The position numbers and the translations under genes are program-made. Shown here piece by piece: positions 1-9,845 of a DNA stretch of 64,000 nt. The stretch's first letter is position 1; each line of letters begins with the position of its first letter. The notes under the pieces are model-generated. The model worked only from the letters and a program-made list of their open reading frames with translations. It was not told where the DNA came from and did no database searches. Location of the stretch: the NCBI RefSeq assembly GCF_963676685.1, contig NC_092350.1, positions 45,119,705 through 45,183,704 of the forward strand, given 5' to 3'. The stretch comes from Mytilus edulis (taxonomy: Eukaryota; Mollusca; Bivalvia; Mytilida; Mytilidae).

Positions 1-2078
1 AAAATCTAATTCGTAGAATCAATAGACTTGAATATAAAGGATGGAAAAAAATGTCAGCACTTCTAATCAGGTATGTAGGAAATACCATGATAATATAAAT
101 AAAAGGCAATCGACATATTTGCCACATTTTATGTACTAAAATGTGTGACCTTGCTATTTAACGAAATAGCTCGCTGCTAAAAAGAAAATTTCATTGATTG
201 ATTGACGTTTGACTACGTCCAGTGGAAAACATTTCATGCATGTTCAAGAAGAGAATAAATTATCAATTGATATAATAGGTAGGACCTTTATAAGGGAATC
301 AACCGGAATAAGGCGCGACATTTGGACTGACACTGGAAAATGAGGGTATATCAGAGAGAGACAAATATCAAGCCTTGCAACAGTCTACCAACGGACTACT
401 CAAAAGTTGGTACTGAACTCTCTCTTCTTGGGGCATCATATTTGTTGTTTCAATTATGACCGGACGTGGCTGCATACTTGCCGGTCGGGAAAAGGGCCAA
501 AAGTGAAGTTTTGTGTAAACCATTGTCGCCCTTGGGGTGAATGTAACAGTCTCGCGTCGTAATAAGGAAAATCTCAATATACTCTCCAAAAAGATCAAAA
601 CTGAAAAGATGTAATTTATTATGAAAAGAAACATAACCTTCGCTAAACTTGATCGAAATCTTTATGAAAAAAAGGATCGTCAAAATATCCACGATTATAT
701 TTTATTCTTTCTGGAATAATGTTTATCAGTTGGGAAACTCGTAAAAAACGGATGTCATTTGCTGTCAACATGGGATAACAGCGAATATTTATTATACATT
801 CGCAACTGGACGTTATGCAAAACAAAATACTTAGTACCAGGCGTGTTAGAATGGCTACGAGCGTACTTTAAAAGCAGTGATCTACGTTTTTATATTCTTA
901 AAAATAAAAATTCTTAAACACAAAATAAAACTGTAACGGTATTCTATTCTTTCCAGATAAACAAATAATCGATTATCGGTCGACATGTTGATCTGTTGAG
1001 CAGCATAGGCAAATAATTATGTTACAAGACATTGGATCAATGACACGGAAATAACGTTTTTAAGCGTAAAGAAATGTTACATACAGAATATATCTGTATA
1101 GCGTGCTGATAATAACGTGCGTATTGTTCCCACGCCGAGTGTATCAGGTTGTTTGTTTTTGCTTCTTAATTTCGTTTGTATGGCATAGTTGTAGGAATCC
1201 TGATGTCTTAAACAGACCTAAAATCATTTTTGTAACAACCTTATATCCTCCTGTACTACACGAGAAGAACCCGAAACCACTGATGCGGTTGTATATGGTA
1301 ATAATCTGGACAATGTAACCAGAGAAAACAAATCATGTACATGTATGCCTCCTATTTCGGAATTGGAAACGACTGTGTTTAATCCTAAAATATGCTTGTT
1401 CTTTCCAATATTTCAGAATTATTTTATCTTTTGACGTAGACTTAGTTTTTGGCATGTTGGTATGTCACCATAAGTCATGTGCGGCTTTTCATTATAACTA
1501 ATGCATAGCATCGAACTTTTACAATGTGTAAAATCATTAATATCTTCTCAAGAATTCTGTCCTAGCCTGTAATCTAATGACTTATTCGCATTGTGCATGT
1601 TAACGTTCATCTGAATTAACCTTGGTAATATCAATTTGAGTGAACGGACACGGGTGCCAAAACATTGGAATATAAGGAAGGATAGCGGGAGTACGGGTTG
1701 AGGGAATCGGGAGTTAATGGAAGAACCGGGGGAAGACAGGGAGTATATTTCAAGAGTGAGCATAAAAAACATTCTATAAACATATATACATTGGTTTTCT
1801 GAATTTAACAGAAAAAAATCAATGATATTCTATCAGCACCAGTTTCTCCAAACAAAGAAACACGTTAAGATATGACATAAAACAACTTCTGAGTGACAGG
1901 GTAATTGACTTGTGGCAGGCACAATGGAAATGAGTTTTTTTGTACTCATTGTCCTTCAATGTCAAAATGTTTAAGCCTTCTAATTATTTCGACTTCACCG
2001 CCACTAATGGGTTTCATTCAACCGACACTAACGTCTGGTGTACTTTGATATAAGCATGATATCAATAATCAGTTTTTA
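1..2078. other. Non-coding stretch, no gene recognised
   Basis: Only short open frames (under 95 codons) occur here, on both strands, with AT-rich composition and no recognisable domain, paired splice sites or long repeat. I see nothing that supports a gene. Confidence 0.6.
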
Positions 2079-2195
2079 CGGGTGCGGGAGTTTCTCGCTG
2101 CATTGAAGACCCATTGGAGGACTTCGGCTGTTGTCTGCTCTTTGGTCGGGTTATGATCTCTTTGACACATCTCCCATTTCCATTCTCAATTTTAC
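2079..2195 (+). repeat. Dispersed repeat, family A (fragment)
   Basis: The segment runs from a 'gggtgcgggagtttctc' block to 'ccatttccattctcaatttt'. The same ordered blocks, including 'ggtcgggtt' and 'tctctttgacaca', recur at 42264-42480, 59460-59511, 59813-60004 and, inverted, at 62724-62880. At least five copies in 64 kb mark it as an interspersed repeat. Its class (SINE-like or tail of a larger element) is not clear from this window. Confidence 0.75.
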
Positions 2196-3762
2196 CCAAA
2201 TGACAAATATAAAACAATTCGAACGAGAATACTAACGGCCAAATTAATGTACCAAAAAACATGATGAACGAAAAACCAATATGTAACACAGCAACAAAAG
2301 ACAACCATTGAATTACAGTTTCCTTGCTTGGAATAGGCACATACATACGGAATGTGACGGGTTAAAAACACGCGAGCGTGATCACAACACTCCCACTAAA
2401 TGTGAAAGTGGTATAACAGTACAACATAAGAAAGAACTATACAAATTAGTTGAAAAAGTCTTAACTCTTCAAATGGATACAAATAAAAATTCATCTTAGA
2501 AAAACTCAGAGTAGATGTGGCCAGGTACTCGTACATCCCAACAACAAAAAGACACTAGGTACATATCTGAGAGTTCTTGCAGTTACTGGCAGCTATTTCA
2601 AAGCCAATATCAACAAATAAAAAATGCATGCATAAATTATCAATCAGTCTTTTATGCTTTGTCTTTATGCCCTTTTGTGTGTCTTTGTTACATATTTGTG
2701 TGGTTTTTTTTATAGTGATTAAGAAACAATGTTGACTGTTGTGGCTCTTTTTTTTTTACATTTTACCTATTATGTCTATTTGTTTTGTTCACACATCGTG
2801 GTCAATATCATGGAGTTTTATGCGAATGACATGCAAGTGAAAGGTTTAGCTAGCTATTAAACCATGTTTAATCCACCATTTTCTTATGTACCAAGTCAGG
2901 AATATAAGTTGTTATCCATTAGTTTGATGTGTTTGAGCTTTTGATTTTGCCATTTGATAAACGACTTTCCGTTTTGAATTTTCCTCAGAGTTAGATATTT
3001 GTGTGCTTTACTTTTCAGTACACATCCAACATCCAATGTATAAAGACATCATAAACAGTCAGAGAAAAACATGACCTTGTGCAATGCCAAAATACAGATA
3101 TCGACAGATTGTACATACATGAAAGTGCATATGAACATAACAATAATATTTAGTTTGTTTTTAATTTACCGTTAACAAAATCAATGTGCATATCAATAAA
3201 AAAAAATTATTCAGAGATGTAGTTACAGATTTTAGTAAGTAACCTTTTAGAATAAGTTTACTTGAAGGTTCGGTAAGTTGAACAGGATTGTTTCGAAATA
3301 TCTGGGCACGGTAAACAATATTTTCGTAAAAATGAGAATGAGCTATCCCTTTTGAAATGTGTTTGTGCTTTTTGCCGTTATGTACGTTTTTTATGAGTTT
3401 TAGGCTTATCTGAACAGTTAAACCATTTACAAGTCGGAAGTTGCAACTGATTTTCCCTGTTTAAAATTATGTTGTGCTGTTATACCACAGTATCGGGTAA
3501 GGCGTTGATTACTAAAAAACATGTTTAACCATATCTTACTTTGGCACGAATCAGGCGACAGGATATCTGTGGTTGTCGTTGTTTACTATATTTCATATTT
3601 GTTCTTTTAAGTCAGATATTTTGTCATGAATCAGGACTTAATTTCTCGATTAATTTTTTTCAGATTAATTTAGCTTACTATTGTTGATTCATTTAAATGG
3701 GTACCAATTTTTGGGAGTGAGAAAACATCGCATTTTTGTGGTTATAATAGTCTATAGAAACT
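2196..3762. other. Non-coding stretch, no gene recognised
   Basis: AT-rich sequence with many stop codons in all frames and homopolymer runs (T-runs near 2707-2758). No coding exon, RNA gene or clear repeat boundary was seen. Confidence 0.5.
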
Positions 3763-3965
3763 TTATAAGAGGGGGCGAAAGGTATCAGAGGGACAGTCAA
3801 ACTCATAGATCAAAAGTAAACTGACAACGTCATGGCTAAAAATGAAAAAGACAAACAGACAAATAGTAGTATACATGCCACAACATAGAAAACTGAAGAC
3901 TAAGCAACACTAACCCCAACAAAAACTGGGGGGATCTCAGGTGCTTCGGAAGGATAAGCAGATCC
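3763..3965 (+). repeat. Dispersed repeat, family B (fragment)
   Basis: This segment matches 16570-16798 block for block: 'gacagtcaaact', 'taaactgacaacg', 'atggctaaaaat', 'aacatagaaaact', 'actaagcaacac' and 'gatctcaggtgct'. The second copy is longer and continues after a nested element. The sequence resembles a very common mussel-genome repeat (recollection, not searched). Confidence 0.75.
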
Positions 3966-4377
3966 TCTTCGTTGAAGATTTAAATTTGTGGTTTGTTAAT
4001 ATCCACGATATACACTAAAATTATAATACCACGAATAATAAGGAATACAGTAAACTGCAATGAATCGTCAATAAGGACTAAAAATTAATTATTTTGTACT
4101 TAAGGATGTACACCTCTGAGGAGCCAAAAATTTCTAGAATTGTGATGATTTTGTATCTGTGGTTAAATTGTTTACATTGGTTACAGTTCGGCAGAAGCCT
4201 TATTTTATGCATTGTGTATATACTTTAATAAAACATAGAAAAGAGTAAGATGTTTCGCGGGTAAACTTTGGGTCAGGTCAAATATGAAGGGGTGTTCCAA
4301 AGGAAACTGTCAATACGAGTAATGAGACACTTTGGAAGAACACCCCTCCTATAATAATGGTACGGCTCCCATCGGGG

Positions 4378-4385
4378 TATATAAG
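4378..4385 (+). promoter_or_regulatory. TATA box of the 5' LTR promoter
   Basis: TATATAAG lies in a locally GC-rich context (atcgggg before, caggag after). The same element is at 8399-8406 in the 3' LTR. The start site would be expected about 30 bp downstream, near 4410. Confidence 0.65.
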
Positions 4386-4500
4386 CAGGAGAGAGTCCTA
4401 GCTCGGGGTCGATTGTTAGAAGTCTTCGTAGACTCAAGACCACGGTACGTTGATATTCGAGATCGCTCGCTCGTATATATTATATATTATTACTGAGTGT

Positions 4501-4506
4501 AATAAA
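4501..4506 (+). terminator. Possible poly(A) signal in LTR (AATAAA)
   Basis: AATAAA lies downstream of the TATA box, where the R region of an LTR would carry its polyadenylation signal. The 3' LTR has the same motif at 8522-8527. A second AATAAA lies upstream of the TATA box, near 4229. Confidence 0.4.
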
Positions 4507-4937
4507 GAACAGGTCGGTGCCTGTTATAAATACGGACTTGTACATTTACAAGCGGAACCGTATAGGACAAGTGTGAGTCTGTGTGACCACCTTGTAAAGT
4601 ACATAATTGTACCAGAGGAACAAAGACGAAGTGTGTAAACTGGTAGGGTACATTATTGTACCAGGAGGACAAGTTTGTTCCTGACCCAGGACAAATTTGT
4701 AATAGTACAAATTTGTACCAGTTGTATATATATATATTAAAGTAGAATTGTTTATAGCTAGTTTATTAAAGATTGCAAAGAGCAGTTGTACATATTTTGG
4801 TTCATTGACGTTAATATTTGAATAACGATTATTTGTTATATGTTTTGTAAATAGAGCAATTTTGGATCCAGTATCAAACTGGTAACGGACTCATTCTAAA
4901 ATAGAAACAGACACGCTTACCCTGTGTACACGTTACA

Positions 4938-5295
4938 TAATTTGGTGGCTAGCGCTGGGATCCAAATAGTTCATTTTTAAATCCACAGTGAAAGATTATA
5001 TCCAAATTCGATCATCTAATAAACTTATATCCAAACTGTCTTGTGAGAATTTACTGTTCACTTTTGCACAGATCATTTTTGTTCAAACTGTTCACTTTTG
5101 CACATATCAAAATTGTCCTGTTAACGTTTTAAATTTCCCACGGTTAAGTTACGATTATTATTTACATTAGGGATTAACGATCGATAGTGGTACAGGCATA
5201 TTTTTTGATTGACATTTATTACATTGTACATTTATGACATTGTGTTGACATTATTATATTGTATGCATGGTTAAATCGCAAATTAAAGTACAAAC
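4938..5295 (+). other. Retrotransposon leader with putative primer-binding site
   Basis: The leader follows the LTR. A TGG-initiated tract (tggtggctagcgctggg, from about 4943) sits 5 bp after the LTR, where a tRNA primer-binding site is expected; the tRNA is not identified. Further on, 'tgttcacttttgcaca' occurs twice (about 5054 and 5088). No stable ORF precedes the gag start at 5296. Confidence 0.5.
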
Positions 5296-8055
5296 ATGTC
5301 TTTTGATGATACAATCGATGAGTACACAAAACAAATTTATGATATGGAAGAAGGAACAACTTATAGAAACAGTTTTGTTTCGTCAACACCAAAAGATCAG
5401 GGTGTTCGTCCAAAATATAATATTGTATCAAGAAATGATTCGGGTTTGGGACCAAGAGGGTCATCATTGTCAAGAAAGGAAGATGATGAAAAGGTTGATT
5501 TACCAACATTCAACAACTCGAATACGTACAAAACTGTAAAATTTCCCCAAATTGATTTGAGGGAAGGGGATACTTTGCCTTTACCCATAGACAATAGTTA
5601 CATTAGGGAAATAGACGAAACTGACAAATCAAAGTACCGACATACTGGTAACACAGATAATTCTGGTGTGAAAATTAAACCATGTCACTATAACGGTAGC
5701 ACATCATGGACGGACTATTTGTCCCATTTTGAAATGTGTGCACTTGTAAATAATTGGTCGGAAAATCGAAAAGGGTTATATTTGGCGGTATCGTTAATGG
5801 GACAAGCACAAGCTGTACTTGGAGATTTACCAAGTGAGAAAAGACAAAACTTTTCTGATTTAGTCAGCGCACTTGAAGAGCGATTCGCGCCTTCTAGTCA
5901 AACTGAGTTATATAGAGTTCAGTTTAAGGAGAGACGTCAAAAAGCCAGCGAATCACTTCCCGAATTAGGCCAGTCAATTCGGAGATTGTCCAACTTGGCA
6001 TATCCTACTGCCCCATTAGACGTACGCGAAACTCTCGGGAAAGAGCAGTTTATTGACGCGCTCGTTGATTCGGAAATGCGACTCAGAATAAAACAATCGC
6101 GACCGAAAGGTTTAAATGATGCCGTAAGACTTGCTGTTGAACTAGAGGTGTACAATAAAGCCGAAAATAAAGTAAGAGAGGGACGAGGTTATTTACGGCA
6201 AACTTTGAACGATGACGAGTTAGGTAGGGAAGAAAAGATTACAAAAAGTGACTCACCAACGAAAGACATTGCATCATGGATGCAAACAATGGAGAAAAGT
6301 CTAAGTACTCTTACGACTGAAATGGCAAAATTAAAACTTAGTGGTACAAATAATAAAAAGAGATATACCCAAAGTAAGAGGACAAATAAGGGCTGTTACA
6401 ATTGTGGCAAGTTTGGTCATTTAGCAAGAAACTGTCGCCTACCCCGAAGAAATCAGAACAATTATAATGGAAATAAGGGGGATGGGTCGGTCAAAACATT
6501 AATGAAAACTAGGAAACAAAATAACCGTAAGACAAATGAAGGTGCGGTTACAACAGCATCTGAAGATGCTGGTATGTATGTCAAACTAAATGTAGGAAAC
6601 ATTGAAGCCAAGTTTGTGGTTGATACAGGAGCAACTTTGACATTGGTATCTTCTAAGTTATACGATATGTTGACTCCATTAGATAAATCATATCTAAGCG
6701 AAGTTAAGACAACTGTTAGGTCAGTGTGTGGCAATAAGCTAGAGCTTCGTGGAAAAGGCAGGTTCAATCTGCATTTCGGTCCAAATATGTTGCAATCTGA
6801 AGCTGTTGTGACTGATCTGCAAGTTGATGGTATACTTGGTTTGGACTTCATGAAACGACATAATTGTTTAATTGATGTTAAGAATGGGCACTTTTGTATT
6901 GGGGATTTTAAGGTAGATTTGTGTTTTCAGGGATCAATAGGCTGTTACCGAGTGGTTGCTTCAGAAGCGGTTGTCATACCGCCAAGGTCAGAAATTGTCA
7001 TTAATGGCACGGTTTGCTTAGCAGAAGGTCAGAAATTACCTGCTGACAATGCTTTGTTAGAAGCAAATGAGCATGCAGGGAAAGACTACATTTTAACTGC
7101 TAGAACGTTGGTAAGGTCAGGCGAAAAAGTCCCTGTTAGATTAATGAACACAGAACTAGATCCTAAGACAATCTATCCTGGTGCAACTATAGCCCAAATG
7201 TCTGGTGTTGAACAAGTACTAGATGGTAATATTAGTTCAAATGAACAGAAACATGACGGACTTAGAGCAGATTTACAAGATCTGTTAGACAGGACATCAG
7301 ATGAATTGACTTCGAAAGACAAACAAAAAGTAAAATCTTTGTTGATAGAAAATCAGAACTTGTTTGCTTCTTCTGATGTTGACTTGGGAAGGACCAATCT
7401 TGTAAAACACGAAATCAATACGGGAAACGCAAGGCCATTTAAAGAACCACCTCGTCGTACACCATATCATTTGAACAAGGTAGTAAATGACAACCTTGAC
7501 AAAATGTTACAAAAAGAGATTATTAAAGATATACCTGCACACAAGTGGGCTTGGGAGCTTAAAGAGAAGTTAGATCACTCCCACAGTTTTGTCAGAGGTA
7601 AAATAAAAGGGCAATTGGGAAGACAGAAACACTATCACGACCTCCAATTGTCATACCAAGATTTCAGAAAAGATGATGAGGTATACATCTATTTCCCAGT
7701 AAAGAAATCTGGGATGTCTTCAAAACTTACTAGTTTCTGGAAAGGTCCTTTCAAAATTCTCGACAAATATGGTGACCTTACATATAAAGTTGACTGTGGA
7801 TACAGAGGGAAACCACAAGTCATACATGTCGATAGACTTAAGAAAAAGAACAAACAGACATTAAGGACAGAATCAGATAATAACACTTTTGTTCCATTAG
7901 ACACTGAAAATGATACAGCTGAAAACGACTCTTATTCACAAGACATTGCTGTTCATGAGTCAACGTTGCCTGAGGAAGAAATGCAAGAAAGTAGTCACGA
8001 AGGGCGCAGCACAAGGCGAAAACCAGCTTGGATGGCAGATTACATTGTTAAATAG
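5296..8055 (+). CDS. Gag-protease polyprotein with RT stub fused to integrase C-terminal tail
   Basis: This intact 919-residue ORF starts at the first ATG after the leader. Residues about 130-300 form a retrotransposon Gag domain (motifs TSWTDYLSHFEMCA and ALEERFAP). A CCHC zinc knuckle (CYNCGKFGHLARNC) starts near 367. The aspartic protease has its catalytic DTGA at 443-446 and a GILGLDF flap-side motif near 514. Residues about 715-746 match the segment just before the RT core (FKEPPRRTPYHL, EIIKDI). At about 747 the sequence jumps to integrase C-terminal material (HYHDLQLSYQDFRKDDEVYIY, WKGPFKI, VIHVDRLKKK). All RT, RNase H and integrase catalytic motifs are missing. The junction keeps frame, so Gag and protease could still be made. 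Typical single-ORF gypsy polyproteins are far longer. Confidence 0.9.
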   Translation: MSFDDTIDEYTKQIYDMEEGTTYRNSFVSSTPKDQGVRPKYNIVSRNDSGLGPRGSSLSRKEDDEKVDLPTFNNSNTYKTVKFPQIDLREGDTLPLPIDNSYIREIDETDKSKYRHTGNTDNSGVKIKPCHYNGSTSWTDYLSHFEMCALVNNWSENRKGLYLAVSLMGQAQAVLGDLPSEKRQNFSDLVSALEERFAPSSQTELYRVQFKERRQKASESLPELGQSIRRLSNLAYPTAPLDVRETLGKEQFIDALVDSEMRLRIKQSRPKGLNDAVRLAVELEVYNKAENKVREGRGYLRQTLNDDELGREEKITKSDSPTKDIASWMQTMEKSLSTLTTEMAKLKLSGTNNKKRYTQSKRTNKGCYNCGKFGHLARNCRLPRRNQNNYNGNKGDGSVKTLMKTRKQNNRKTNEGAVTTASEDAGMYVKLNVGNIEAKFVVDTGATLTLVSSKLYDMLTPLDKSYLSEVKTTVRSVCGNKLELRGKGRFNLHFGPNMLQSEAVVTDLQVDGILGLDFMKRHNCLIDVKNGHFCIGDFKVDLCFQGSIGCYRVVASEAVVIPPRSEIVINGTVCLAEGQKLPADNALLEANEHAGKDYILTARTLVRSGEKVPVRLMNTELDPKTIYPGATIAQMSGVEQVLDGNISSNEQKHDGLRADLQDLLDRTSDELTSKDKQKVKSLLIENQNLFASSDVDLGRTNLVKHEINTGNARPFKEPPRRTPYHLNKVVNDNLDKMLQKEIIKDIPAHKWAWELKEKLDHSHSFVRGKIKGQLGRQKHYHDLQLSYQDFRKDDEVYIYFPVKKSGMSSKLTSFWKGPFKILDKYGDLTYKVDCGYRGKPQVIHVDRLKKKNKQTLRTESDNNTFVPLDTENDTAENDSYSQDIAVHESTLPEEEMQESSHEGRSTRRKPAWMADYIVK

Positions 8056-8139
8056 TTTTAGTATATTTAAATGAACAAAAATGTGTATATAGTACTTCTA
8101 TGCTTTATCTGTTTAAAGGTTAGTTTTGGACATGCGGGA

Positions 8140-8165
8140 CGCATGTGATTTTGAGGCGTGGGTTA
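8140..8165 (+). other. Putative polypurine tract before the 3' LTR
   Basis: The sequence gaggcgtgggtta directly precedes the 3' LTR, where the plus-strand primer of an LTR element lies. It is G-rich but interrupted by pyrimidines, so the exact tract is uncertain. Confidence 0.4.
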
Positions 8166-8968
8166 TGTGATGATTTTGTATCTGTGGTTAAATTGTTTAC
8201 ATTGGTTACAGTTCGGCAGAAGCCTTATTTTATGCATTGTATACTTTAATAAAACATAGAAAAGAGTAAGATGTTTCGCGGGTAAACTTTGGGTCAGGTC
8301 AAATATGAAGGGGTGTTCCAAAGGAAACTGTCAATACGAGTAATGAGACACTTTGGAAGAACACCCCTCCTATAATAATGGTACGGCTCCTATCGGGGTA
8401 TATAAGCAGGAGAGAGTCCTAGCTCGGGGTCGATTGTTAGAAGTCTTCGTAGACTCAAGACCACGGTACGTTGATATTCGAGATCGCTCGCTCGTATATA
8501 TTATATATTATTACTGAGTGTAATAAAGAACAGGTCGGTGCCTGTTATAAATACGGACTTGTACATTTACAAGCGGAACCGTATTGTACCGTATAGGACA
8601 AGTGTGAGTCTGTGTGACCACCTTGTAAAGTACATAATTGTACCAGAGGAACAAAGACGAAGTGTGTAAACTGGTAGGGTACATTATTGTACCAGGAGGA
8701 CAAGTTTGTTCCTGACCCAGGACAAATTTGTAATAGTACAAATTTGTACCAGTTGTATATATATATATTAAAGTAGAATTGTTTATAGCTAGTTTATTAA
8801 AGATTGCAAAGAGCAGTTGTACATATTTTGGTTCATTGACGTTAATATTTGAATAACGATTATTTGTTATATGTTTTGTAAATAGAGCAATTTTGGATCC
8901 AGTATCAAACTGGTAACGGACTCATTCTAAAATAGAAACAGACACGCTTACCCTGTGTACACGTTACA
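8166..8968 (+). repeat. 3' LTR
   Basis: An 803-bp partner of 4141-4937, identical except for about one substitution (c/t before the TATA box), a 4-bp deletion near 8240 and a 10-bp direct duplication 'ttgtaccgta' near 8584. The host sequence resumes with gaatt at 8969. Confidence 0.95.
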
Positions 8969-8973
8969 GAATT

Positions 8974-9700
8974 AAACTTTTTTTCTAAACCTGATTTTTG
9001 GGTTTATATGACTGTAAATGCTTTTTCGTGTCAAATTTACCATGTTGTCAATTTTGTAAATTTGTGATTTTTCTCTGCATATTATTTCAACTTCATTGTT
9101 ATAAATGATTGAAAAAAATACATATCTAAGAAATTTGAAAAGAAAAAGTTATATGCGATGTTTATGTTTCTGGTAAAATCAATTTCAGCTAAAAAGACCG
9201 ACTTCATTAGTAATAAAATTTGGAAATTTCATTACTCCAAAACTACTTATTGGAAATACACAATACATTTACAGAGTTAAGTTTGATTATGATGATTATC
9301 AAATTCATTGCTATTTTCCACTTGTATCACATGTTTTGAAAATAATTCCAGAACAAGATTTCAATGAGACTGAATGAGACTGAAACGTCAGAAGAATACA
9401 TCCTTAAATTATCACTCAGTTATTTAAGCAAACAAAAATACAATCTGAAAATGATAACAATGTGATAACATCAGTTCAATAAAGGAAAAATGGAGTTCAA
9501 ATAAAATATAGACATTCCGTGATAAAGTTTGATCAGCAGAGCACTCTCAGTAGACATTTCATATAAAATAAGGAGACTTGGTACACTTTCTAATGAGATA
9601 GTTTACTACACAACTAAGACAAATGGACAGGGATTTGTACTATAGATCACCATGCTCAATCCAGCAATTTGAAAAACTCATGACTTTATATTATGTACAA
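8974..9700. other. Spacer between retrotransposon and B-box gene
   Basis: AT-rich sequence with no open frame of note and no repeat boundary that I can place. The far end runs into the likely 3' untranslated region of the minus-strand B-box gene. Confidence 0.5.
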
Positions 9701-9718
9701 ACCAGTATATATTTATAC

Positions 9719-9724
9719 TTTATT
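9719..9724 (-). terminator. Candidate poly(A) signal of the B-box gene
   Basis: AATAAA on the minus strand, about 120 bp beyond the stop codon of the B-box gene and the nearest clear signal. Confidence 0.45.
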
Positions 9725-9845
9725 TTTAATATATACAAATATAAAAATTTACAATTTAACATGCTTCTAAGAATTGACATTGTAAATATTAATACACTTT
9801 CTACAATCACTGACTCTAACAGTACTAAAATCGATAGTTGTCAAA

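Larger units (their letters stand above)
4141..4937 (+). repeat. 5' LTR
   Basis: This 797-bp copy pairs with 8166-8968. It has a U3 inverted repeat (ggggtgttc...gaacacccc around 4290-4348), a TATA box at 4378-4385 and a possible poly(A) signal at 4501-4506. It ends TTACA just before the leader. It lacks the 10-bp 'ttgtaccgta' insertion of the 3' LTR and has a 4-bp longer 'gtgtatatac' stretch. Confidence 0.95.
4141..8968 (+). mobile_element. Non-autonomous Ty3/gypsy-like LTR retrotransposon, recent insertion
   Basis: Two LTRs (4141-4937 and 8166-8968) start TGTGATG and end TTACA. They enclose a leader, one long ORF and a G-rich tract before the 3' LTR. A 4-bp duplication (gaat, possibly gaatt) flanks it at 4137-4140 and 8969-8972. 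The LTRs differ by about one substitution, a 4-bp deletion and a 10-bp insertion in the 3' LTR, so the insertion is young. The ORF covers Gag, a CCHC knuckle, aspartic protease, the first residues of reverse transcriptase and then the integrase C-terminal region. The polymerase, RNase H and integrase core are absent, although the frame is open. The element would need those enzymes from a relative. Confidence 0.93.

Noticed and set aside
450-825. Small ORFs on the minus strand near the window start
   Set aside because: Overlapping frames with no start context, domain or splice support; typical chance ORFs in AT-rich DNA.
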